Assembly (NCBI GenBank): GCA_024362935.1
Contig: JANCRA010000014.1
Span: 4,359,001 to 4,423,000 of the forward strand
Direction: 5' to 3'
Source of the DNA: Setophaga petechia
Taxonomy: Eukaryota > Chordata > Aves > Passeriformes > Parulidae
DNA length: 64,000 nt
This document shows, piece after piece, positions 54,012-64,000 of this stretch (its first letter is position 1; each line of letters starts with the position of its first letter). The notes beneath the pieces are model-generated. The model had not been told where the DNA came from and ran no database searches. It was given only the letters and a program-made list of their open reading frames with translations. Position numbers and translations under genes: made by a program.

Positions 54012-56360
54012 AGCTGTGCCCGCCGGCAGCGCTCACCCTCACCCTCAGGGCCCAGCCACACTGGGAAATAGCTTTTGGCACTGCTCACCTGAGGGAATTC
54101 CAGCACACACAGCCCGGGCTGCTGGGGAGCCCAGCAGAGAGGGGGCAGCTGCTGCAATTGGGCATTTGACCCCGTGCAGGTGGGCCCCCAGCCTAGCTGT
54201 GTCTTCTGGGGTTAGGCGCAGAGTCTTCTCTGCTAATTAGTTCATTAATGAAGAGCTGGTAGGTTATTAATTAGAAATTAATAGTTGATGCCTCTGTCTC
54301 AGCTAGGTAATGGGAGGAGGTTCAAACTCTACAGAGCTTTACTGAGGAGCTGGACAGGAGGCAAGAGTGCAGGTGGTGGAGGGTGGGCTCTCTCTAAACC
54401 CCAGCTTGGGGCAACATGGCTTCACATATGGAATAAAGCTGAAGTGCCACAGAGCAGCAGTAATAGAAATAACAGCCCCAGGTTTAAAGCATAGTTAATG
54501 AGAGGGTCCAGACCTCCCCATTTGCAGTGAGCTGTGCTTCTCCTCCCTGCCAACACAAAATGTGTAGTATGCTTAGGCAGTGATTGAGAGGGTCCTGGTT
54601 TGTGACAAAGAAAGCTCCTGCCAAGACCTTTTCTGATCCAAAACCATGCTAACTGATGGGTGTGATATGGTCTGTAGTCTTTAGACACAAAATGCCATCT
54701 TCTTCACTTATAAAATGTGGATCAGCTTGACACGTCAGCTCAGTCCCTCTCCCTGACGTTCGCTGGCCACAGGGGCCAACGCTGAGCTAATGTGAACAGT
54801 AGTAATTGCCTGCAACACACGAGGAGTTCTCAGAGACAGACCCATTAGCAGATGAGGGAGTGACTGCATGCTGCCAGAAATGCCTTTTGACCTTCAGAAG
54901 ATTTGCCCTATTTTGTAAAAGCTGAGGATCAGCTGCTATGAATGTATCAGAACAAGGGAAGTTTAATTTCTCATTAAAGTGGGTCACATGAAAAACCTGG
55001 ATGTGAGAAAGAAGGACTAATTTCCCCTGCCATGGTACTGGCAATCTACATCTGGCTGCTTCACCAGGTTGTATTTTCTTTAAGCCTGGGAAAAGGTTTT
55101 AGCCCTGGGCAACAACTGAGGGTGTGACAGTAGGACAAGAAGTTGTAGTAAATGTACATGGATTGAGCTGGAATCCATAGAGGAGTGAAATCCCATCTTC
55201 CTGCCTGAGGTTCTCCAGCAGGAATAAGTGAGGCCACTGGCTGCAATAATGTTTTATTCTAGGGGACAGATACTCAGAATTTCCAGTCTTAGTGCAGCTG
55301 AAGTTTCTTTGGGAAAGATTCACAGAAACGCCAGAAAATGGGGGGGTTGCAATTTGAATTTGAGCCCACGATCTTCATTTTGTACCCAACCCAAGACCTC
55401 TATAATACCCCAAACTCTTACAAGATTTTCTTACATGAAGGAGTTACTGGCAACAGAAAGTTTGTCATTAGTTCAGCTTTCTCTAAAACCTTCTGATTGC
55501 TTTGTCTACTGTTTCCCTACATCCCACCCCAAGCTCTGGGATAGTAGAATGGTTTTGTTTTTATACTTGCTAACAAGCAAGTCACAGGCAACACAACAAA
55601 CTGATACTTCAGTGGAAAGAAGTAGGGTGTGTTCCATTGTTAGAACAGGACTAAAAATGGTTAGTCAAACAGGAATTTTGCATTTTAAAATCCTTAAGGG
55701 ACCATCACACCCTTTTCTGTACAAGTAATAATAATAATAATAATCAAAGAAATCCCTGTTCTTGTGAACACAGGGTCCAGTTTTTCAGTTCTTATAGGAA
55801 TAAAACCTATTGTTGTTTGGGTTTTGCATGTTTTTTGATCCATGAGCCCTTTAAGCATAGACAAAATTCATGTTGAACTTCTAAAACCGAGCTATTGTAA
55901 ATCATTCTAGAGTAACAATTTGCAGCAGTCTGCATCTAAATTTCTAACCCTTACTTGAACCAGAAGTAAACTGTTCTTGAATTCAACCTTCATCTGAACC
56001 AAGGTAGGAAAGGACTGAGTTGAGCCTTAGGTATGTGGTGGGTTGGGCTGTCCACGACATCTTCTCTGTGGAAAAAAGTTTTGTTTTATCTCCTCTCTCT
56101 CTCTGGGCCACTTTGTGGAAGAAGCTCTTGCTCCTCGGCTGACTTCCAGCACCTAAGAGTTTCCTGGAATAATGCAGGTTTTATCCCATGTGTGTTATGA
56201 ATTTGCACCTTTTAGCTGAATCACAGCAACTGATCTTGCCCTGTGAGCTTGCCCCAACGGCAAAAATCCCAGTCTGCAGTAATTCAGCCTCTTGTAATCC
56301 CACACCCCTATCCATGTGCAGGCTGTTGAATTCTGCCTCCTTATTTACCCTCTTGTCAGT
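54012..56360. other. noncoding DNA downstream of the duplicated unit
   Basis: No retroviral protein frame follows. A homeodomain-type inverted pair, attaatt-aga-aattaat, lies at 54266-54282. A (TAA)n microsatellite sits at 55726-55744. Frames of up to 166 codons (55228-55728) are unrecognised. Confidence 0.5.
55726..55744. repeat. (TAA)n microsatellite
   Basis: About six TAA units. Confidence 0.9.
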
Positions 56361-56530
56361 AATCCAAAGGCACTGGAATGGGCTGAAGTCACTGTTCCTG
56401 GAGGTGCTCTAAAGCAGACTGGATGTGGCACTTGGTGCCATTGTTTAGTTGATAAGGTGGTTTTAGGTCATAGGTTGGACTTGATGATCTCAAAGATCTT
56501 TTCCAACCTAATTAATTCTCTGATCTCACA
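56361..56530 (+). mobile_element. CR1 LINE 3' tail fragment
   Basis: The ordered blocks ggcactggaatgggctg, tcactgttcctggaggtgct, ctggatgtggcacttggtgc, gttgataaggtggttttagg, taggttggacttgatgatct and cttttccaacctaat are followed by octamer-like ends (taattctctgatctcaca). This is a plus-sense CR1 tail of about 170 bp, 5'-truncated. Confidence 0.92.
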
Positions 56531-58059
56531 GGCCATCAGTATAGGTGTCCTTCCCACAGCATATGGGTATAGAAAAATATTCTTGCAGTGTTCCAGAAGG
56601 AAAACTCAGGCACACAACACAAAGGGACCCCATTAAGATCATAAAGACGGTCAAACCCAGAGCTGTAAATTGCTAAATGCCTCAGGCACTGGCTCTTTTG
56701 TGTACTGAAAGAACCTGTGACCTTTCTGAGGGACCCTCTGTTATTGTGCAAACCCCAAACTGAGCCACAGCTTCATTCAGCATCTCCTCCTTGGCTGGGC
56801 TATGTGTTCCCATTCCTCACATGTGCCTCTCCCTCCTTATTTTAACACCGCTGCTCCTTTGCCCTCCCTCCTACTCGTGATTGTATCTGGCCTCAATACA
56901 GGTGTTCTGGAAGCAATTACAGCTCCATGCAAGGAGAATATGATGCATGGCAGCTCATTAGTTGTTTGCCATTATTATGGGAATGACTCCTTGTTTCCCT
57001 TCTGACCTCACCTATTGTCTAGGAAATGAATGGATATAGGAGTGAGAAAATTTGTTTTGGCAATGGGATCTGTATTTTCCAAGACTGGGTAATATTGAAT
57101 TCTGCCCAGAAATACAAATCAGAATAATTAACCAAACAAATGCACAAAAGACCTTATCATTGCCTATTTTGGTAGCAAATATACTAACTCAAAGTCATTA
57201 TTTAAAATTCATTGTGCAAGTTTATTAGAAAAGTTACTCTTTTATACATTAAAAAAAAATAACATTTCGACAGGAAATGGGAGAAAAAGCAAGTTATCAC
57301 TGTCAAAAGTTCTTCTAAGACATATCCAAACTCAAGATATTCATCATGAGTAATGGGAAAGTTAATACTGCAGGAATAAATTAACCACAGAATTTTAATG
57401 GCTTTATTGTGTGACAGTTTCTAAAGCCCAACCAAATATCAGCTAGGAAATTCAAATGTGAGAGATATGCTTTTAAATCTCACAGTTATGGATTTTTTTT
57501 TAAATCCCTTCTTATGATATAAGGGTCATTTAAAATATTCTACCATGAATATACAGCTTACTTACGGGCAGAACATTTCACCATTCTTACCCAGGCACAA
57601 GCCAGCTTAATCTTTCATCTTTTCACAGAGGAACAGCAGATACATAAGTATATTTTAGGGGGAATAAAATAGTTGAGAGAGAGAGGGAGAATGTGTCAGT
57701 CTTTGAATATCTCTGTGCACAGGGCTTGAGCTGACACATCAGCCCAGAGCTGTTAAACCTCCTGACTTTGGGCATAGCTGCTTGCACTGGAGGTGTTAAG
57801 AGACTGGGGCACTGCTCTCTTTCATGTCATTTTCAGCTGCTTTTCTTTTTGCCCTGGCCACTGCAGCTCTGTATTTCACATGCCATGATCATAAAAATAT
57901 GTTTGCAAATCCCCTCCATCAGAGTTGTGGTTGTATCTGCCCTGGGCAAGGCAACAACTGCGTGGTCTTGGGTTAGAAACTGGTCAGGTACCAGAGGGCT
58001 GTCCCAGCTGGAGGACAAGAGACCTGAGCAAATCCTCCCCCAGAAAATGAAAAGGCACA
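56531..58059. other. AT-rich unique noncoding DNA
   Basis: No gene is recognised. The sequence is very AT-rich from about 57.0 to 57.6 kb. Confidence 0.5.
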
Positions 58060-58110
58060 TCTGAGCAACCTGGGCTAGGGTGTCCCCAAACCTTTCTGTG
58101 ATTCCCTGAT
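58060..58110 (+). mobile_element. possible internally deleted CR1 tail
   Basis: gagcaacctgggctagggtg, then tcccc, then aaacctttctgtgattccct resembles two ends of a plus-sense CR1 3' region with the middle missing. It is too short to be certain. Confidence 0.35.
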
Positions 58111-58260
58111 TTTCCAGCCTGACTGTGGAGAGCAGGCTTGTGGGAGCTCAGCACATCTCTCCGGATGTCCAGAGTCACCGGGAGAACCCTTGGAGGGCTC
58201 GGAGGTCCTGGAATGTTGCCAGGCATTCTTGGTGGCTGGACTTTAACCCTTCTAGGGATG

Positions 58261-58797
58261 TGTATGAGGACATAGAAGTCACTGGAGTTTGAGTGGTGGA
58301 GGGATCATGCATTTGCAGGGTGAAACATGCATTTTGGGATTTTGGTACAGGGGGGTTATGGAGACAAGATGGAGGAATCAGGGCGTGTCTCATGCTTCTT
58401 CTTTCTTCTTCTTGTCGTCCATCTTCTGTGGTGATGCTGGCACTTGGGGATTGGTTTGTGGTGAAGGTGCACTTGTTAACAAGGGTGAAAGGTATTGGGG
58501 ATAAAAAGTAAATATGATGTACATAGTTTTTATTATAAAAAGACACGACCTCCCCGTGGGTGGTCAGAGTGCCCTTGGCTGCCTTGCTGGTCAGATCCCG
58601 GCGGGCAGAGAAGAAAACATTGTAAGATCAGAAATTATAAACAATCTGAAGACCGAAATGTCGAGGAGTCCAGACTCGTCCTTTGAACCACGGCTGCCCC
58701 GAGCCATCCTGCGCGTGCCCGAGCAGAGACAGCAGCCGGACCGGACACAGGCTGGGCAGCCCCAGCTCTGTGACAGGGCCAGGCTGAGGTGAGCTCA
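58261..58797 (+). mobile_element. ERVL-type LTR, plus strand
   Basis: It starts TGTATGAGGACATAG and carries a series of blocks I associate with passerine ERVL LTRs: gtggagggatcatgcatttg, a ggttatggagacaagatgga block, a TTC-rich run (58395-58415) and tccatcttctgtggtgatgc. A TATA box, tataaaaag (58534-58542), follows, then a GC-richer R/U5-like part with a mutated polyadenylation signal (attataaaca, near 58634). The 3' end is uncertain. A terminal CA at 58796-58797 is followed by gggat, and gggat also occurs one base before the 5' end (58255-58259), so a 5-bp target duplication is possible. No internal sequence follows, which suggests a solo LTR. Confidence 0.7.
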
Positions 58798-61700
58798 GGG
58801 ATATCCCTGTCCCACTGAACCCAAATTGCCATCAATTGCAGCAGCATCAAGATTTCACCCTCCATCCTTAAACTCCTTCTTCCCCATTTACATTCACAAC
58901 CTTTTCTCTATGCAACAGTCATGGCTTTTAGGCAGATAAATATCTTACATGCTTCTCAAGGGTGTCATACGCTATTTAGTATTTTCCCCCTGGTATCAGC
59001 ACCTGTTAAGCATGGAAATAAAGTGATTAGTCTCACATGTGTGGCTTCAAAAATTGATTTTAGGATACATTTCCTTATCATTGGTAGATTTGCCAACTCA
59101 AAACAATGATATTCTCTTCAATGATAAATTTTCTCGGTCTTGAAAAGTAGGAATTGCATTGGGAAATGTTCTGGATGTCCCTTTCTCATGGAATTTTCTA
59201 TACCTATCAAACCATTTATGACAAAGTTCTCTGATATTACATAGCCTTAGAGGAAATTTGTCTCTGCAGATCTAGACATGACTTAAGGAAAAAAAAGTCC
59301 TTGTGATACAGAGGTGGAAAAATTAACATTTGAAAATTGAATGTTCTTTTAATAACCAGAAAGCTGTTTTGTTTGGGTGTTTTAGGTCTGAAAATAACCT
59401 GGAATTTTAATCAGGTTAATCAGATTGGATAAAACACAGCACTCAACCAGAATCAGGGGATCCTTTCTGCCCTCCTGCATCCAGAAGGTGCATAGGGCTT
59501 GATGCATCTTCAAGTTTTGGCTCCTTAAGGAAGAATCTTTTTCAAACAAATCACTCTGTATACACCAAAAACATCAGATTCTTACACTGCTTCTTTACAT
59601 GCCTTTGAAATACTGTATATTATGCATGAATTCTTGGTTCATCATGTATCTTGAGATCTCTTTGTATTTCATTGTTTGTCTTCAATTTTGTATCTTGCTT
59701 ATGTAAAATTCATTAAGCCTTTGTAAATATGGAGAAAAAACCTGTTCCTTTTGCTGTCTCCCTTGGGATGCTAGAAGGTTACCTTGCCTCATGCTCATCT
59801 GTAATCTCTCTCTTGGGTTTAGCTTTTAATGTGTGCAGTACTCCAAGAAAGAGGCAATCTAGGATGTTTTACCAGGCTTAGCCTCAACATGAAACAAACA
59901 GCTCCTTTCAATTGATGGAACTGGATCTTCTAACACTAAAAAACAAATATTCTTGTATTACCTTGCCTTGGTCAGGTTGTGATCATAAAATTACCTGCAT
60001 TTTGCTGACTGGGCCTCTCAGAAAGGAGCAAACAGCTTGCAGTGGGTCATTCTGGGGCTCTGAGGCGTCACTTAACCCTCATTCTGAGGTCCCTTGTCAG
60101 CTGCTCAATGATAGAGCGTGCGTTGGAAATTTGCTTTCTTTTAATCAGGAATGAAGAAGGGATGGAATGTTGTGAGAATGATTCACATCCAGGTACTAAA
60201 TTCCCTAATTTTTTTTCCTACTTCAAGTCAAAATAGGGCTTTGGTAGATCTAAGATGTTCTACTGGCCATGCCTGGTAAAACACTAGTGCTGCATAGTCT
60301 CGTGCCTGCCCTGCAGCAGATCTTTGGTCTCCTGGGAGCTGCAATCCACTGACATTTATTAAAGCAGCTTTGGGCACGTTCAGCTTTAAGTTGAACCCAG
60401 CACTGACAAGCCAGTAGATCAAAGAAGCCACATTCAGCTCCACAATACCTTTTTTTCCCTCAGCTAACAACATCAGATCAGGAAATCCCCTGAGCTGCAA
60501 ATAGTTGGAAGCTGGAAAAGCACTCAGGGGAAAGATCATGAGAATGGCTTGTTCCTGCTCCTCCTTAGGCATCTGTTTATGGCCACTGTTGCTGTGGGTC
60601 TCTCAGGCTCCAGGGTAAATGCATTCCTAAAAGATGACAAAAGAATTCCTGAGAAGGCAAAGGGGCAGAGCAGAAGGAAGGCGGGTGGGGGCTGCTGGTG
60701 CAGTGGTACCTGTGCAGGAGCAGTGATGGTGGCAAAGGCTGGCACCTCAGGGATCAGCACGTGCAGGCAGCACCATGGAGGAGCAGGAGCTGTGTAGGCT
60801 GCCCCATCTCACTCTGCTGGTGGCCATCATTTTACCCTTTTCCTTCTTTTTAATCAGGAAAAGCGTCCCTGCCATCAGTGCAGTGGATGCAGGCAGCTGA
60901 TGCCCGGGGGGAACAGAGGGTCTGTGCAGCTGCAGGGCAGGGACTGTGCCATGCCAAGGGGAGGCTGTGCTCCTGTCAGGCAGTGCAGGTGAGATGGATG
61001 GAGCCAGTACAGCTGTTCTTGTGTTAGACACTGAACAGAGCTCAGCAAGGAAAAGGAAAATCCAAAGAAATAAGAATTATTCTCTGCTACCAGAAGTATT
61101 CTGTAGAAATAGAGATAATTTCTAAGTAGCTATTTTTGTCCTCACTTGGAGAATAAAAGAAATGTTTTCTTCTGAGAGCTGTTTAAATCTGGGGAAGCCA
61201 AACCTGTTTTCTGAAATATTCCTCACAGTGATCAATGTCTGGTTCCAAAAATGGACAACATGAGCTCCTAAAGCCCCTGTGCCACACCCTGTGTAGCAGC
61301 AGTGGCCAGCTGCAGCCCTGGGGAAATCTGTGCATCACAGTCTGGGGATGCAGCAAAGATAATAAGATGCTGAGAGGTGCCAGTTTCCCACTTTTCAGCA
61401 GGTTTTAAAGAGATTCAATAGCACCAAGGCAACAAGAACTCTTAGGAAGCTCTGGTGAAAGCTCTCAAATGCTGATCCTGGAATGACCTGGGTGGGTGCC
61501 ACATGGGAACAGCATTCCTGAGGTCCAGCTGCTCTGGGTGCAGTGGGGCTGAGCTGTTTGCCACATCTGTGCCACCCTTCCCTGCAGCCCAGCACATCCA
61601 GGGTGCTGCAAGGACATTCCATAATAAAAGATCAGCTCAAGGCATTGGCTCTCTGCCTGGCACCCAGAGAGATGTGAACTCTTCGTGCTGTGGAAAAGGA

Positions 61701-64000
61701 AAAAATTGGGTTCTTTAAGCTTTTTTCATCTTCTTTTTGTAATTCTTCCCACTAAGTAAAGAGGGATTAAAATAAAACTTCAGACCAGAATGCACAAACT
61801 AAAATACTGCTTTATTTTAGGAAGGGGGATTTTGGGAATGCTGACTCAGCTACTGGAATCAGCACTTCCTTGATTGCCCTCAGTTTGAGACCAAAATTTA
61901 AGCATTTGAGTAAAACACAACAAAATGAAGGGTGCAGATGAGTTTGTTAACCAGTGGGGTAGGGGGTGCAGATGAGAAAAGAAAGCGGGTTCAGTGGAAG
62001 CAATAATTAATAATAATTATTAATAATTAACTCTTTCAGTCTATTGAACACTGAAAGCCAGAGATATAAAACAATGGCAATCAAATGTTATTAAACATGC
62101 CAAGTGTCTTAAGAGATAATCATATACAATCAGGCTTCAATAGGAAGAAATAAAATTTACTGATGATTAGATCCAAGTCAAAACAGTCAAAACAGATGCA
62201 AAAGGAGAGAGTAAACTCAGCAGAAAAAAACTCCTCAAGATATCCACTTCTGTGGAAATTTAATGGAGTTTACTAAATAAGTAAGTTGACTAGAAAGTGA
62301 TAAAAGCTGGTCTCTGAAGGAAGCAGTCAGGTTGTATGTTCTTTGGGAAATGTCATTATTTATCTATCTAACACCATTTCAAAGCTTGTAGTTAAAATAT
62401 TGCCAGGGAGCCATCAGCCTGAAAAGAGCAAACAGTAATTGTTGAAGAACTTCCTGAGAAACAGCTTTTAAGCCTGGAAAGCTGAGAAGAGATGGGTTTA
62501 ATCACAAATCAAGTTAAGGAAGAAAATAATGAAACAGAATTCCAATGTAGACAGAATGCTGTTTCAACATTTAAAAACAGTTGCAAAGAAGAGCTGCAGA
62601 CAACATTTCAACTTTATTCAAAAGATGCCAGCACATACATTAGGAGCCTCAGTCTACCATGACAGGATATTGGATCACTAGCACAGAAAAAGAAAGCACC
62701 AGTAATATTTTCTGCTTAATAAAGAGGGTGAATAGAGAGGGATCTGTTGATCAGTGACTTTCAGGCAACTTTAGGTAGGTGTCTTTGTACAGGTATGCAG
62801 CCAGCTAACAAAGGAGCTGATCCTGGTTTTTTGAAGCTTTCAGCTGAAATGGAAGAGAAAATGGAGCTGAATCCTGGCTCCTCATAACCTCTTTTTCCAA
62901 CTGTGTAAGAAAATAAAGCATATTTCTCCCTAAAATCTCTGCCTCACTGCAAACTCTTTTGCACAGTGTCATTACTTGGATGATGATGCAAAAACAGGAG
63001 AGAGGCAAAGTGTAATATAGTAATCCTTCAGTTCTGACCTAATATTGCTGGAATATTGGACAGATTTCAAATATTGGGGTTTGGGGAATCAATTTTCCAG
63101 CGGAGTGCCAGAGTAACCTGCCAGCTCCAGTAACATCAGCGTGTGAGCTGCTGTGACAATATCCAAAATCACCATCTCCTGCTGCCATCCCTCCCAGCAC
63201 CCTCCAGTCCTGCAGCACAAGCTGGCTTTGCACTGCCTGCTGCTGCTGCTTTATGCAAAACCCTTGCAGACCATAAACCTCATAACAAGAACAGACAAAA
63301 CTGATTTGTACACTGAGGAAAAGGCCCTGGAGGTCTGGCTGTGCCTGCTGGTGACACTTGCCCTACCTGGAAACTGTGTTTCTATTGATTAATCACAGAG
63401 GAGCAAGGAGGCAGAGTGCTAATACATCCTGAGGGCATTGATTAAAGGAATCAATGCTGTCACATATTTATGCCAGATTTTCTCCCTTGGCACATCTCTT
63501 ATTTTATGGCTCTGTGGTTACACAAGAGCCTGGTGAGACTCTGCTCCTGCCAACACCACTGCTGAGCAGGATTTCACCCCAGCCCATGTGGTTTCCCGGG
63601 TTTTAGCAGCAGCAAGTTCAGTCGAGCTCAGCTCCCTGCTCCCTCAATTTGTAAGGAATTTATCCCAAACCATTTCTGCCACACCAAGAAATACATTAAC
63701 CCCAATCAGCAAGGAAGACTCTGTTAGAGACGACAGGTTGTCTTGTTCTTTCCTCTCTCCCACAAAACAAGCAGCATGAGAGCACATTCAGGCTGATACA
63801 TTTTTCAGGCCTTGTACAATATGTACGCAGCTGGCTCGGTTGACAGAGCTATCCAAGGATTATAAAGCATCCAAACATCACATCTTTATCTCCATCCTGG
63901 AATAGCAGGCAAAAATATTTTTATTCCCCAGCAGAGAACTGGAGCATTTGTCTCCAGGTATGTTCTCTGCAGGAATTCTCCCTTACTGTGAATTTTCTTT
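58798..64000. other. unique AT-rich noncoding DNA to window end
   Basis: No gene or mobile-element terminus is recognised, and open frames of up to 114 codons carry no known motif. An AT-only run (aattaataataattattaat-type) lies at about 62002-62030. The segment 63800-63890 combines CpG, an E-box cagctg and a GGATTA (PITX/OTX-type) core and could be regulatory. Confidence 0.5.

Noticed and set aside
55228..55728. 166-codon open frame
   Set aside because: No domain, signal peptide or repeat. It is consistent with a chance frame in 64 kb.
54012..56360. retroviral coding region downstream of the primer-site-like sequence
   Set aside because: No frame with gag, protease or polymerase character is present.
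60090..60130. tRNA-like atgatagagcgtgcg segment
   Set aside because: It lacks a GTTCGA-type T-loop and a matching acceptor stem. It is not a tRNA gene.

Overview
The window looks like intergenic or intronic DNA from a bird, probably a songbird-type genome. Three signs support this. Several CR1 LINE tails end in degenerate copies of the ATTCTATG-type octamer. There are at least three solitary retroviral LTRs of kinds common in passerines. The background is AT-rich, CpG-poor and stop-dense on both strands. I recognise no protein-coding gene, tRNA, rRNA or CRISPR array. The longest open frames are a 229-codon frame at 27783-28472 and a 232-codon frame at 49770-50468. The first runs through a 43-bp minisatellite and the second through a GC-richer, stop-poor stretch; neither encodes a domain I know.

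Layout. 1-21.7 kb is AT-rich unique DNA with no mobile element I could name. It holds a compact homeodomain/POU/SOX-like motif cluster near 3.3-3.45 kb. 21.7-22.05 kb has a near-perfect inverted repeat (39/36-nt arms, 6-nt loop) followed by a 36-bp tandem duplication. 25-27.1 kb has two oppositely oriented CR1 tails and a possible conserved noncoding block. 28.04-28.30 kb is a six-copy 43-bp minisatellite. 29.64-29.83 kb is a CpG-dotted, homeodomain/PBX-like block. 33.38-33.69 kb is a 309-bp solo LTR bounded by a perfect 6-bp target duplication.

42.4-46.6 kb has a plus-strand CR1 tail, a longer minus-strand CR1 of about 600 bp, and immediately beyond it a 351-bp solo LTR, also on the minus strand. 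49.5-51.1 kb is the GC- and CpG-richest unique stretch and could be regulatory. 53.2-54.0 kb has a 62-bp tandem duplication and then a 195-bp direct duplication. Each 195-bp copy ends in a sequence resembling a retroviral tRNA-Lys primer-binding site. 56.36-56.53 kb is a CR1 tail, and 58.26-58.80 kb is a plus-strand ERVL-type LTR with a TATA box. The rest, to 64 kb, is AT-rich unique DNA.

There is no gene set working together here. The interpretable content is retroelement debris, tandem and inverted repeats, and a few candidate cis-regulatory blocks. The items most worth a second look are the 21.7-kb hairpin, the duplicated LTR/primer-binding-site-like unit at 53.6-54.0 kb, the two solo LTRs with target duplications, and the candidate enhancer blocks at 3.3, 26.8, 29.7 and 50.2-51.1 kb. 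All repeat-family names rest on remembered consensus features, not on a database search.
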